Source: Streptomyces albidochromogenes
Lineage (GTDB): Bacteria; Actinomycetota; Actinomycetes; Streptomycetales; Streptomycetaceae
Assembly: GCF_005981925.1 (NCBI RefSeq)
Contig: NZ_VBVX01000001.1
Location: forward strand, 1-64,000
DNA length: 64,000 bases
Reading direction: 5' to 3'
Both the position numbers and the translations under genes were made by a program. How positions within the stretch are numbered: position 1 is the stretch's first letter; each line of letters starts with the position of its first letter. The notes below the pieces were generated by a model that saw only the letters and a list, made by a program, of their open reading frames with translations, did no database searches and had not been told where the DNA came from. Below, piece by piece: positions 17,313 through 26,039 of this stretch.

Positions 17313-17777
17313 ATGATGAACGACGAAGCCACGTGGAGCACAGCGGACTACGGTGGTCAGACCGCAGCGCCGCGGCGTATCCCGCTTGACCGCGATGAGG
17401 CGCTGCGCCTGCTCGGTACGGTATCGCTGGGCCGGCTCGTCTTCACGCACCAGGCGCTGCCGGCTGTCCGTGCGGTCAGCCACCTCATGGACGGCGGGAA
17501 CCTCATCGTCCAGCTGCACGACGGCGCCGCGCTCGCCTCCATCGTGGCCCCCACCAGCGCCACAGGGGTCGTCGTGGCCTATGAAGCCGATGCCATTGAT
17601 CCAGTGACCCGTCTTGGCTGGAGCGTCGTTGTCACCGGCTATGCCCACCAGGTCACCGACGAGGTCGAGCTGGCCCGCTACGCCGCCGTGCTCCGCCCGT
17701 GGGCAGACCACCATGCCCCGGACGCCGCATTGCGTATCCGGCCGGACCTCATCACTGGGTCCCACCTTTCGGTTTAG
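17313..17777 (+). CDS. PNPOx-like flavin/F420-binding protein
   Basis: A 154-residue split-barrel protein. The motif EALRLLGTVSLGRLVFT, then LPAVRAVSHLMDGGNLIVQL and the WSVVVTGYAHQV strand are typical of the pyridoxamine 5'-phosphate oxidase-like proteins that accompany DosR-type regulons. Such proteins bind FMN or F420; the substrate of this one is unknown. AAGG lies 6 bases before the ATG. It follows the STAS remnant and precedes the flavodoxin. Confidence 0.8.
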   Translation: MMNDEATWSTADYGGQTAAPRRIPLDRDEALRLLGTVSLGRLVFTHQALPAVRAVSHLMDGGNLIVQLHDGAALASIVAPTSATGVVVAYEADAIDPVTRLGWSVVVTGYAHQVTDEVELARYAAVLRPWADHHAPDAALRIRPDLITGSHLSV

Positions 17778-18136
17778 GGCGCGTGCGTCGCAGCGGCATA
17801 GCGCTGACGTCGGCTTCGTCAGCAGCTTTGAGTGGCCTGCCAGGCGGCACGTGGGGACCAGACGGGCTGGTGCGGGAAGAGGCGGGCACCAGAAGGTCAG
17901 CAATTCCCCCTGGCCCCGATGGTGCGCCCCCGCTTGTCGGATGCTCCACTGCGCGAACTGCCGCTGCGCCGGACCTCAGCGGGGTGAGGGGGGAGGTGGG
18001 TCACTCGGCCCCCGCATTGTGGGCTCACCGGCCCTTCAGCTGCTCGTTCCCATGGCCCAGTCTGGTAATGGAGTCCGCCGGTCCGTTCGTGACCGTGGCG
18101 GTGGGCCGCGGCAAGTACAGAAGGTGGTGGGAAACG
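17778..18136. other. intergenic region with regulatory box
   Basis: About 360 bases without a convincing gene between the PNPOx-like gene and the flavodoxin gene. It contains the box at 18021 and presumably the flavodoxin promoter. Confidence 0.5.
18021..18034. promoter_or_regulatory. DosR-type box GGGCTCACCGGCCC
   Basis: One mismatch to GGG(A/C)CNNNNGGCCC. It lies about 100 bases upstream of the flavodoxin start. Confidence 0.5.
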
Positions 18137-18640
18137 GTGTCCCGCAAAGTGCTGATCGCCTATGGGACCAAGAATGGTTCCACGGCAGAAATAGCCCAGG
18201 TCATTGCGTCGGTCATGCGTGACAGGGGTCTGGAAGCAGACGCCCGAGCTGCTGCTGAGGTCGAAGACGTCGCCCCCTATGACGCCGTGGTGCTGGGCGG
18301 CGCCCTCTACATGGGCCGCTGGCACAAAGACGCGCGGCGCTTCGCCCGACAGCACCGTCACATTCTTGCCGAGCGGCCGCTCTGGCTCTTCAGCAGCGGG
18401 CCCCTCGACCCGTCGGCGTCCGAGCGGGATCTTCCGCCGGTTCCCAGTGCAGGCCGTGCCGCGCGCCGGACACGGGCGCGTGAGCACGTCACCTTCGGCG
18501 GCAGGCTGGAGGCCGGTGCCAAGGGCCGTGTTGCCCGGATGATTCTTGAGGAGGGGCGGGGTGGTGACTACCGCGACATGAACAAGATCGCCGAGTGGGC
18601 CGCCGGGATCGCGAACGAACTGAGCGTCGGGGCGCAGTGA
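18137..18640 (+). CDS. flavodoxin-domain protein
   Basis: A 167-residue protein starting at GTG 18137 behind AAGGTGGTGGGAAACG. The N-terminus SRKVLIAYGTKNGSTAEIAQ is the flavodoxin phosphate-binding loop, and DAVVLGGALYMGRWHKDARR carries the second FMN loop. It resembles protoporphyrinogen oxidase (HemG)-like flavodoxins. It probably carries electrons or reduces a quinone or haem precursor under low oxygen; the exact partner is unknown. It is followed after 6 bases by the membrane protein gene, so the two are likely cotranscribed. Confidence 0.85.
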   Translation: MSRKVLIAYGTKNGSTAEIAQVIASVMRDRGLEADARAAAEVEDVAPYDAVVLGGALYMGRWHKDARRFARQHRHILAERPLWLFSSGPLDPSASERDLPPVPSAGRAARRTRAREHVTFGGRLEAGAKGRVARMILEEGRGGDYRDMNKIAEWAAGIANELSVGAQ

Positions 18641-18646
18641 GTTGCG

Positions 18647-19234
18647 ATGCTTTCGCCTGTCTGGAAGTGCCAGTGGCGTGAGCACCCGTTGCGCCGGCGT
18701 ATCGACATCGTCGAAGCGTGGGTGCGCCTCGCTCTGGCCATGGTGCTGAGCGTGGGCGTTATGACATCAGGAGCGGCGGTGGTCTGGTCCGTGTACGCCG
18801 ACGGCAGGACCGTCGCGGCCGATCAGGCGGCGTCCTGGCGTCAGGTCCGGGCCGAAGTTGTGCGCGAAGCTCCACAGCCGGATGCCTCTGTAGGGGAGAC
18901 GGGGCGGGCGGACACGGTGCGCGCTGTGGTCCGGTGGGCCGCGCCGGACGGCAGCCATGTCCAGGGCGTCGCACTGGTGCCCTCGGGGCTGCAGCGTGGG
19001 CAGGGCGCCGATGTGTGGCTGGATGGCAAAGGCCGGCTTACACAGCCTCCGCTGAGTGAGCAGAACGTCGTGGCCGGTGCCGTGACGCTGGGTGTCTTTA
19101 CCGCGGTCGCAGGAGTGGGAGTGGCTGCTGCGGCTGGTCTTGTTGTGCGGAGTGTCGCCGACAGGCGCCGTCTGACCGCCTGGGAGCGCGAGTGGCAGCA
19201 GGTCGGGCCGGGCTGGAGCCACCGCGACGCGTGA
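18647..19234 (+). CDS. Rv1733c-like membrane protein
   Basis: A 195-residue protein with two transmembrane helices (about 28-50 and 142-165) flanking an external domain of about 90 residues containing VVRWAAPDGSHVQGVALVP. The layout and the N-terminal HPLRRRIDIVEAWVRLAL match the Rv1733c family, a well-known dormancy-regulon antigen in mycobacteria. Function unknown. It is tightly linked to the flavodoxin gene. Confidence 0.8.
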   Translation: MLSPVWKCQWREHPLRRRIDIVEAWVRLALAMVLSVGVMTSGAAVVWSVYADGRTVAADQAASWRQVRAEVVREAPQPDASVGETGRADTVRAVVRWAAPDGSHVQGVALVPSGLQRGQGADVWLDGKGRLTQPPLSEQNVVAGAVTLGVFTAVAGVGVAAAAGLVVRSVADRRRLTAWEREWQQVGPGWSHRDA

Positions 19235-19276
19235 TCTGGAAGACCACCTCCGTCCCCGTCTGAAGGAGTCTGCCGT

Positions 19277-19906
19277 ATGTCTGCCTCACCCCATACCGTC
19301 AGTGACGTCATGACACGCGCCGTGGTCGCCGTGGGCCGCGGTGCGTCGTACAAGGAGATCGTCGAACTGATGCAGCAGTGGAAGGTCAGTGCCCTGCCGG
19401 TACTCGAGGGCGAGGGCCGGGTGATCGGTGTCGTCTCGGAGGCCGACCTGCTGCCCAAGGAGGAGTACCGCCTCGACAGCCCGAGCGCTGCCGAGCGGCC
19501 ACCTACCGACCAGGGCAAGGCCGGTGCGGTGTTCGCCGAAGAGCTCATGTCGAGTCCTGCGGTCACGGTGCACGCGGACGCCACGATCGCCGAGGCGGCA
19601 AGGATCATGGCACGGCGGCGCGTCAAGCGGCTGCCCGTGGTGGACGGTGTCGGCCTGCTGAAGGGCGTTGTCAGCCGTAGCGATCTGCTGAAGGTGTTCT
19701 TGCGCTCGGACGAGGAGATCGCAGCCGAGATCCGTCACACTGTTCTCCTCGATGTGCCGACCACTGCGCGGGTCGAGGTCTCGGTCAAGGACGGCGTGGT
19801 CGTCCTGGGCGGCCGTCTGGACGATCGGGCGCTGGTGCCGCTGCTGGCGCGCGCCGTCCGCGCGGTGGAGGGAGTCGTCGACATTCGACTCGACCTCCAC
19901 CCGTAG
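19277..19906 (+). CDS. CBS-CBS-BON domain protein
   Basis: A 209-residue protein with two CBS motifs (TVSDVMTRAVVAVGRGASYK; ELMSSPAVTVHADATIAEAA) forming a Bateman module that usually binds adenine nucleotides, and a C-terminal BON domain (VKDGVVVLGGRLDDR ... VEGVVDIRLDL). DosR-type regulons in actinobacteria often include such proteins (for example Hrp1-like). GAAGGAGTCTGCCGT precedes the ATG. A paralogue is at 25365. Confidence 0.9.
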   Translation: MSASPHTVSDVMTRAVVAVGRGASYKEIVELMQQWKVSALPVLEGEGRVIGVVSEADLLPKEEYRLDSPSAAERPPTDQGKAGAVFAEELMSSPAVTVHADATIAEAARIMARRRVKRLPVVDGVGLLKGVVSRSDLLKVFLRSDEEIAAEIRHTVLLDVPTTARVEVSVKDGVVVLGGRLDDRALVPLLARAVRAVEGVVDIRLDLHP

Positions 19907-19993
19907 CCCATCCGTCGTCGACGGGTGCGTGTGCAGGAAGGGCGGGGACCGCACGCATTCGTCGCGTGTCTGCGGCGATCCGCCCACGGCACG

Positions 19994-20671
19994 TCATGCC
20001 CGTGCGCTCACACGCGTAAGCAGATTATGAAACTGGCGGGTCTGCATCACCAGGTGGGCCGGCTCCCAGAAGAGCACGTCCAGGGGCCGGGTCAGCAGAC
20101 GCGGCCGGCTGCGCGAGCGCGTGCGGACGACCAGGCGGGTCATGTCCTCGGCGGCCGGGGCGAGGTGAAAACCCCAGATCGAGTCCACATACGCCCCAGG
20201 CACTGTGCCCGACGACGGGTCGAACGGACGGCCGAAGGGCAGCACTACGGACGAGCGCAGCACAAGGGTCTTCTGCGGCTCGAGAACCGCCACCGTGAAC
20301 CAGGCGTCGCCGCTCGGCACGGCATCCAGCCGCTGTCCCACCACCAGCCTCTGCCAGTCCCCGACAATGCGGTCTGCGCTGGGCCGTCCGCCATTGTCCA
20401 ACCGGTCCCAGCTGTACCAGCCCGCACGGTTGCACCCCATCTGCAGCAGCCACGGCCAAACCTCTCCAGGCGGTGCCGGCAACGTCGTTGCCATGGTCGA
20501 CGACCCATCCGCGTCCGGCACCAGCTCATCGCCCGGGTAAGCGCGCGCTACCTCATCGCTGGATGCCCCCCAGGTCAGCAACCGGGGCCGGACGAGAGCG
20601 GTGTAAGCCCCCAGCGATGCAGCGGCCACCAGACTCACGGACGGCCCGCGTGCGAAGCGGTCTGTGTGCAT
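19994..20671 (-). CDS. SRPBCC-family membrane-anchored protein
   Basis: A 225-residue protein starting MHTDRFARGPSVSLVAAAS, with one N-terminal transmembrane segment and then a START/SRPBCC-like domain: TLPAPPGEVWPWLLQMGCNR, AGWYSWDRLDN, and DSIWGFHLAPAAED. Such domains bind hydrophobic ligands. It is transcribed toward the CBS-BON gene. The start at 20671 fits the signal anchor; the longer frame upstream has no support. Confidence 0.7.
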   Translation of the reverse strand: MHTDRFARGPSVSLVAAASLGAYTALVRPRLLTWGASSDEVARAYPGDELVPDADGSSTMATTLPAPPGEVWPWLLQMGCNRAGWYSWDRLDNGGRPSADRIVGDWQRLVVGQRLDAVPSGDAWFTVAVLEPQKTLVLRSSVVLPFGRPFDPSSGTVPGAYVDSIWGFHLAPAAEDMTRLVVRTRSRSRPRLLTRPLDVLFWEPAHLVMQTRQFHNLLTRVSARA

Positions 20672-20849
20672 GCGCCGAGCATCACGCCGACGACACTTGT
20701 CCGCCACCGGACGACAGCGGCCGTCGCCCGCAGCCGTTGCACCGCCCCAGTCGGATCGGCCCCGGCTGTGCGGGCCTGACAGCTGTCGCAGGGGAGCGGA
20801 CGACGGGGGCTGCCCAGCTGGCACAGGTGGGGGCGAAGGTCCCTAACAC

Positions 20850-20863
20850 GGGACATTTGGCCC
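20850..20863. promoter_or_regulatory. DosR-type box GGGACATTTGGCCC
   Basis: An exact match to the consensus, with the AT-rich centre typical of mycobacterial DosR boxes. It lies 90 bases before an apparent pncB remnant on the plus strand and 179 bases before the SRPBCC start on the minus strand. Confidence 0.65.
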
Positions 20864-20952
20864 TGTCGTACCTCATGGGCCGAGTCCCATTCTGGAAGCG
20901 CGGGAAGCAGCCTTCCGATCACCGGTGACACAGCGGAAAAGCGGCGAGCGCC

Positions 20953-21020
20953 ATGCCAGACATCACCACCACGGACCTCTACGAGGTCATGGTGCCCAGT
21001 CTTGAAGAAGGCGCGGACAG
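20953..21020 (+). pseudogene. possible N-terminal scrap of nicotinate phosphoribosyltransferase
   Basis: The reading from ATG 20953 is MPDITTTDLYEVMVPSLEEG. TDLYEV followed by Met is the characteristic N-terminal motif of nicotinate phosphoribosyltransferase (TDLYEVTM); beyond about 22 residues nothing matches. PncB2 of M. tuberculosis belongs to the DosR regulon, and a box sits just upstream here, so the position fits. The evidence is a short motif only. Confidence 0.3.
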
Positions 21021-21456
21021 AACCCCATCACTCAACCCGTTCACCAGGGGTGTGCCACCGCAGCGGGGCATCCCCCTCCCAGCTGGAGGACTGACATCCG
21101 CTGGGTACTCTCCCGCCGGTCTCTCCATGGCACCGGCCCCTGAGCCAAGGAATGCGCCACCGTCTTCCCCCGAGCCCCACCAGGACTCGAGCCCCTTGTC
21201 GCCTGGACCCCCGAGAGCGAAGCAGGCACTCCCCGGACGGGGACCTTCATGCCGCCCAGCTCCTGTCACGAGCGGCCGCACCCCTGCCGCGGATTCAGCT
21301 GCAGACCCGCCGCCCCCTCCCATCGCTGCTCTCATCAGACAGCAAGCGCCTCACGGTCCCTTGTGCGCTGACCGTGGCCGAGCAATGTCCGAGTGCCCCA
21401 ACAACGAACGCGCGCGGTGCGTTCGGTTCCCAGCCTGAGCGAAGGAGCTGACTCTT
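21021..21456. other. gene-free stretch
   Basis: About 435 bases with no supported gene; probably what remains after loss of most of the putative pncB gene, plus the promoter region for the DUF4389 gene. Confidence 0.4.
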
Positions 21457-22119
21457 ATGACGACGCCTCCCGCCGTCTACCGCCCCGTGCGAGTCGAGGC
21501 GAGGCTGGATTCACCCTTGTCGCAATGGCTGTGGCTCGTGAAGTGGATCCTCGCGATCCCGCACTACCTCGTGCTCTTCTTCCTGTGGATCGCGTTCTTC
21601 CTGGTCAGCGTGGTCGCGTTCTTCGCGATCCTGTTCACGGAGCGTTATCCCCGCGGGTTGTTCGTCTTCAATCTCGGCGTGCTGCGCTGGACATGGCGCG
21701 TGTCGTACTACTCCTACGGCGCCCTGGGGACGGACCGTTACCCGCCCTTCAGCCTCGCAGAGGTCCCCGATTACCCCGCCCGGCTCTACATCGCCTACCC
21801 CCAGCGGCTGTCGCGAGGACTGGTCCTCGTCAAGTGGTGGCTCTTCGCCATCCCGCACTACATCGTCATCGGCTTCTTCGTGGGCGGCGCCCAGGGCGGG
21901 TGGTGGTCCACAGGACTGATCTCCGTGCTGGCAGTCATTGCCGCCGTCATTCTCACGTTCACCGGAAAGTACCCGAGAGACCTGTACGACCTGATCATGG
22001 GGCTCAACCGCTGGGTCCTGCGAGTGTCCGCCTACGCGAGCCTCATGACGGACGACTACCCGCCGTTCCGCCTGGACATGGGCGCCACCGAGCCGGACAC
22101 CGGCCCGCTCTATGCGTGA
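21457..22119 (+). CDS. DUF4389 membrane protein
   Basis: A 220-residue protein with a twofold repeat, each half having WLWLVKWILAIPHYLVLFFL-like helices (second: KWWLFAIPHYIVIGFF) followed by a YPRGLFVFNLGVLRWTWRV or YPRDLYDLIMGLNRWVLRV segment and a YPPF motif. This is DUF4389. Function unknown, frequent next to stress-regulon genes in streptomycetes. AAGGAGCTGACTCTT precedes the ATG. Confidence 0.85.
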   Translation: MTTPPAVYRPVRVEARLDSPLSQWLWLVKWILAIPHYLVLFFLWIAFFLVSVVAFFAILFTERYPRGLFVFNLGVLRWTWRVSYYSYGALGTDRYPPFSLAEVPDYPARLYIAYPQRLSRGLVLVKWWLFAIPHYIVIGFFVGGAQGGWWSTGLISVLAVIAAVILTFTGKYPRDLYDLIMGLNRWVLRVSAYASLMTDDYPPFRLDMGATEPDTGPLYA

Positions 22120-22280
22120 GCCCCGCCGACGCCCGACAAGGGGCGTTCAGCCGCGAGGAGAGGTCGGGACCGCGCCTGTTGCCAGCACCGTCCGGGAGCG
22201 GGGAGGCGGCCTCCGTGCGCATCGTCTCTGCGCGAGGACAGTGGATGAACGTCCCTCGCCGTAGCTGTAAGGAGCTCGTC

Positions 22281-23264
22281 GTGCCTGATCAAGCCCTGGA
22301 CGCGGCCGCAGTGCAGGCGCTGGTCGCGGATGCCACCGCCGCCCCCTCCATGCACAATGCCCAGCCGTGGCGGTTCCACCATGTACGGAACAGCAACGTC
22401 CTGCGCATGCGTATGGACCCCGCACGGGCGCTGCCGGCGGCCGACCCGCACAATCGGGGCCTGCACCTCGGGTGCGGCGCCGCCTTGTTCAACCTTCGCG
22501 TCGCCGCCGCCCACACAGGCTGGCGCGCGCGTGTATCCCTGCTGCCCGACGCGACCGAACCAGAGCTGATCGCCGACATCGCTTTCGTACGCCCGCCCGA
22601 CACTGATCAGGACCTGGCCGGCCTTTACACGGCGGTACCCAGGCGGCACACGAATCGCAATCCATTCACCGACGAGGCCATCCCCCAAGCGGTGCTCGAC
22701 GGGCTCAAAGGCGCCGCTGTCGCCGAGGGCGCCCGCCTGGCCTTCCTGAGCCCTTGGCAGGTGGACGCCGTACTCGAGCTCATGCAGGACGCCGAGACTC
22801 AGGAGGCGGCGGCCCCGGACGTGCAGGAGGAGGTTGCCCGGTGGACCCGTGCCCAAGCCGGGCGCACGTCTGCTGAGGGGATTCCCCGCGACGCCTTCGG
22901 ACCCCGCCGGCACGGGGGCCGGGCGGTCGTGCGCGACTTCGAGGGCGGTCAGCACATCGACGGCCGCGAGACGGCGACGTTCGAGCACGCGCCGTGCCTG
23001 GCCGTCCTGGGCACCCAGCGAGACGGCCGAGCGGACTGGCTGCACGCCGGACAGGCCATGGAACGCGTCCTGCTGCAAGCAACCCTGGACGGGCTCGCCA
23101 CCTCCCTCAGCTCCCACGCACTGGAATGGCCGGAGCTGCGCTGGGCCGTGCGTGACCCGCTCTCCGCCATGGGGCACGCCCAGATGCTGCTGCGTCTCGG
23201 ATACGGCCCCGCTGCTCCGGCGACGCCCCGAAGGCCGGTGAGCGACGTGCTCGAGATCGTGTGA
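22281..23264 (+). CDS. Acg-family nitroreductase-like flavoprotein
   Basis: A 327-residue protein starting at GTG 22281 behind TAAGGAGCTCGTC. It carries the Acg/nitroreductase start (ATAAPSMHNAQPWRFHHV-like segment), RRHTNRNPFTDEAIP, and the C-terminal GLATSLSSHALEWPELRWAV. It belongs to the Acg group (Rv2032, Rv3127, Rv3131 in M. tuberculosis), all DosR-controlled. These proteins bind FMN with a covering lid and may store flavin rather than turn over substrates. No box was found directly upstream. Confidence 0.85.
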   Translation: MPDQALDAAAVQALVADATAAPSMHNAQPWRFHHVRNSNVLRMRMDPARALPAADPHNRGLHLGCGAALFNLRVAAAHTGWRARVSLLPDATEPELIADIAFVRPPDTDQDLAGLYTAVPRRHTNRNPFTDEAIPQAVLDGLKGAAVAEGARLAFLSPWQVDAVLELMQDAETQEAAAPDVQEEVARWTRAQAGRTSAEGIPRDAFGPRRHGGRAVVRDFEGGQHIDGRETATFEHAPCLAVLGTQRDGRADWLHAGQAMERVLLQATLDGLATSLSSHALEWPELRWAVRDPLSAMGHAQMLLRLGYGPAAPATPRRPVSDVLEIV

Positions 23265-23317
23265 AAGCCGCACGGGGAACCGGCGCTGACGCGGGAGCTC
23301 TGGCGGGCCCCTGGCCG

Positions 23318-24028
23318 TCAGTGCGGGGCTGGAGCCGGGGGCGCGTCCCGCACGAAGATCCGCCGGCCGGTGATGCGGTCCGCCGTGACGGACACCCACA
23401 GGTCTCTCGCACCGCCTGCCCAAGGCAGGCTGTAGGCGTGCTCCGCAAGTGCGCGAACGGTCCCAGGATCCGTGACGGCGTGCGCCGTGCCGACGACCAG
23501 AACACTCCATCCCCGGCTGAACGCGTCGTCGATCCGGTCCACCTCGAAAGGCACCTCGTGCTCCACAGCCTGCGCCGGCAGGGCGTCGTGTGACGTCCTG
23601 AACACCACTTCACCCTCCCTGACCAGGTAGTTGACCGGCAGGATGGCAGGGCCTTCGCCGGACGTCACGCCGACCCGCCCCACACCGTGCGTGCCGAGCA
23701 GGGCCCAGCACTCTTCGTGATCGAGTTCCAGCAGCGCCGGGTGATAGGCGGCCCGGCCTGTACCCGGAGGCAGGTCGACACGCGCCCCGGACAGCTCGTC
23801 GGGAGTCGTCGACAGCGCGTCGGCCAGCTGCAGCAGGAAGCCGACTCCGGGACTGGCTGTCTGCTCCTCCACGTACTGGATGTATCCAGGTGCGGATCCG
23901 GCTCGGTGGGCCACCTCTTCGCGGGACAGCCCGAGCTGCTCGCGACGCGCGGCGACCCGCCGACCGAAGTCACCTGGCAAACCCTTCAGCACAGGGGCAG
24001 CGGATGCTGGCTGCGAATGTTCGGACAT
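23318..24028 (-). CDS. HTH-PNPOx fusion regulator
   Basis: A 236-residue protein. Residues 20-75 form an XRE-type HTH (VAARREQLGLSREEVAHRAG, then GYIQYVEEQTASPG). From about residue 95 there is a PNPOx-like split barrel (ECWALLGTHGVGRVGVTSGE, LPVNYLVREGEVVFRT, WSVLVVGTAHAV). The combination suggests a transcription factor that senses flavin or F420 state. GGAAGGTGGACGAC precedes the ATG. Forty-one bases separate it from the upstream USP gene on the same strand, so they are probably one operon. Confidence 0.85.
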   Translation of the reverse strand: MSEHSQPASAAPVLKGLPGDFGRRVAARREQLGLSREEVAHRAGSAPGYIQYVEEQTASPGVGFLLQLADALSTTPDELSGARVDLPPGTGRAAYHPALLELDHEECWALLGTHGVGRVGVTSGEGPAILPVNYLVREGEVVFRTSHDALPAQAVEHEVPFEVDRIDDAFSRGWSVLVVGTAHAVTDPGTVRALAEHAYSLPWAGGARDLWVSVTADRITGRRIFVRDAPPAPAPH

Positions 24029-24069
24029 GTCGTCCACCTTCCTGGTCGGCATTCGTCGGCCATCTAGGG

Positions 24070-24942
24070 TCAGTCGTGCGGCACGACGGCAACGGGCGCC
24101 ACCGAGTGGTGCACCACAGCGTGCGTCACCGCCCCGACATGGGCCCCGAGCCGCGCCTCGCGGTTCCTGCGCCCCACAACGACCAGCCGGGCATCGCGCG
24201 AGGACTCCACCAGATCCAGCGCCGGACGCCCTTGGCGCACCTGGCGGCTCACCGGCACGGCCGGGTATGTGCCGGTCCACGGCGCGAGCACGGTGTCCAG
24301 AGTCTTGTTCCGCTCGTTCGCGAGATCCGTCAGCTCCTTTGTCACCGCACCGGCAACGTCCGGCCCGAGGACGGGTGGCAGCGACCAGGTGTGCAGTACC
24401 CGCAGCCCGCAGCCGTACCGGTCGGCGCATGCGAACGCGAACTGCAGCAGGTCGCTGTTCGGATCGAAAAGATCCAGCCCCAGCACTACATCCCCTGACG
24501 GAGGGGACACCTGTGGTTTGTGGGGGCTGTCCGCCCGGACGAGAACCACTGGACGGCGGCTTCGGCCGAGTACGGCCAGCGAGACGGAACCGGCGACGAA
24601 GCCGGTGAGGGTTCCGATGTGCCGGGAGCCGAGCACCAGGAGCTCGGACCGGTCTCCCACCGCGCACAGGTCGGCAACGGGCTCTCCTGCGATGTGCTCC
24701 CTTGCGACCTGCAGGTCGGGATGCCCGCGGCGAAGACGCTCCGCAACAGAACTCAGAAGGTTGTCGGCCCACTTGCGCTGGGTGTCGGGATCCACCAACC
24801 GTGTGACGGCAGTGGCGTCGATGTTCCAGACGTGCACCAGACGCAGGGGCAGCGCCCGGCTCAGCGCTTCACCGGCGGCCCACTCTGCGGCCGACAGACT
24901 GTCTCGTGACTCATCGAGACCGACGGTGACACTTCGGGACAT
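24070..24942 (-). CDS. universal stress protein, two UspA domains
   Basis: A 290-residue tandem UspA protein. Domain 1 starts MSRSVTVGLDESRDSLSAAE and ends with the ATP-loop GSRHIGTLTGFVAGSVSL; domain 2 starts DVVLGLDLFDPNSDLLQFAF and ends VGRRNREARLGAHVGAVTHA then VAPVAVVPHD. The start at 24942 is preceded by GGGAGGAGCACACC. It is likely an ATP-binding stress protein of the DevR regulon; two boxes are 68-100 bases upstream. Confidence 0.85.
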   Translation of the reverse strand: MSRSVTVGLDESRDSLSAAEWAAGEALSRALPLRLVHVWNIDATAVTRLVDPDTQRKWADNLLSSVAERLRRGHPDLQVAREHIAGEPVADLCAVGDRSELLVLGSRHIGTLTGFVAGSVSLAVLGRSRRPVVLVRADSPHKPQVSPPSGDVVLGLDLFDPNSDLLQFAFACADRYGCGLRVLHTWSLPPVLGPDVAGAVTKELTDLANERNKTLDTVLAPWTGTYPAVPVSRQVRQGRPALDLVESSRDARLVVVGRRNREARLGAHVGAVTHAVVHHSVAPVAVVPHD

Positions 24943-25009
24943 GGTGTGCTCCTCCCGTTGGCGAACACCCCCACCTACCACTCTGGTCGACGCTCTGCTC
25001 CCCCAAGAG

Positions 25010-25042
25010 GGGCCATACGGCCCTGTGAGGGCCGGACGGCCC
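25010..25042. promoter_or_regulatory. tandem DosR-type boxes
   Basis: GGGCCATACGGCCC (25010-25023) and GGGCCGGACGGCCC (25029-25042), both matching the consensus, centres 19 bases apart, so nearly on the same face of the helix. They sit upstream of the USP gene starting at 24942. Confidence 0.75.
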
Positions 25043-25364
25043 CGTTCGTGCGACGCAGACCGGCACCCTGGTCCGGTCCATTACTGGCCACCCGGTGTCC
25101 ATGTTGAGCAGCGGGCGACGCGACTCCTCGCGTATCGCGCCGAGCACCTGTCCGCAGCCCCTCTCGGACCTGCTCGGAGAGAGGAGGGCAGGCTGTTGCG
25201 ACGGCTCGGCACCGGCATTGGCATTACCGCGACTGCCATCCTTGGACGACTGGGCAGGCGGTCAGCAGTGACCTGGAAGAGCGCTCGCAGGCCACTGTCC
25301 TCGGCCGCGGCTCGTCTCGCGGGCGATCCCCAGCACGACGGAGTCACAGCCATCGAGGTGGCGG

Positions 25365-26039
25365 TCACGACAGGCGCTCCGGGCTGCCAGTTGTGGGGCC
25401 GGTGAGCCGGCAGCGCACATCCACCACTCCCTCGACAGCACGGGTCAGGCGCTCCGCGACCGGAATGAGCGTGGCGTCCCGGACCTGACCGCTCAAGGTG
25501 ACCCGGCCTTCCTCGACCTCCACAACAATGCCGGCGCGTGAGACGGGAAACAGGTGGTCGACCACCTCGTGGCGGACCTCGGCGGCAAGTTCCCTGTCGG
25601 GCCGCAGGAAGACTTTGAGCAGGTCCGCGCGGCTCACGATGCCTCTGAGGATTCCTGCCTCGTCGACCACGGGCAGGCGTTTGATCCGGTGCTGCGCCAT
25701 GAGGCGTGCGGCCTGGGGCAGTGGGGCGTTGGGGTGGATGGTGACGGCCGGGCTCGACATCAGGTCCCGGGCGCTGACAGCGCCCGCCTTGGCGTAGTCC
25801 GCCAGCCGCTGTTTCTGGTCGATCAGCGTCGCGTCCGTGGCCCGAAGCTCCTCCTTGGGCATCAGGTCCGCCTCGGACACCACACCGATCACCCGGCCCT
25901 CGCCCTCCAGCACAGGCAGTGCGGTGACCCGCCACTGCCTCATCGTGGTCACGATCTCCTTGAACTGCGCCTCCAGACTCACGGCGGCCACGACGGAAGT
26001 CATCACATCGGCCACTGTGCTGGGGGACCGGCGCATCAT
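25365..26039 (-). CDS. CBS-CBS-BON domain protein
   Basis: A 224-residue paralogue of the protein at 19277: CBS1 TVADVMTSVVAAVSLEAQFK, CBS2 RDLMSSPAVTIHPNAPLPQA, BON EVEEGRVTLSGQVRDATLIP. The start codon overlaps the stop of the upstream USP gene by four bases (ATGA), so the two are translationally coupled. Probably an adenylate-sensing partner of the stress proteins. Confidence 0.9.
   Translation of the reverse strand: MMRRSPSTVADVMTSVVAAVSLEAQFKEIVTTMRQWRVTALPVLEGEGRVIGVVSEADLMPKEELRATDATLIDQKQRLADYAKAGAVSARDLMSSPAVTIHPNAPLPQAARLMAQHRIKRLPVVDEAGILRGIVSRADLLKVFLRPDRELAAEVRHEVVDHLFPVSRAGIVVEVEEGRVTLSGQVRDATLIPVAERLTRAVEGVVDVRCRLTGPTTGSPERLS

Noticed and set aside
22150-22280. DosR-type box upstream of the Acg-like gene
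   Set aside because: The best candidate, GGGACCGCGCCTG, has too many mismatches in the second half.
25098-25405. Plus-strand frame beginning VHVEQRATRLLAYRAEHL
   Set aside because: No family match or ribosome site, it overlaps the 3' end of the CBS-BON gene, and it lies in a promoter region.
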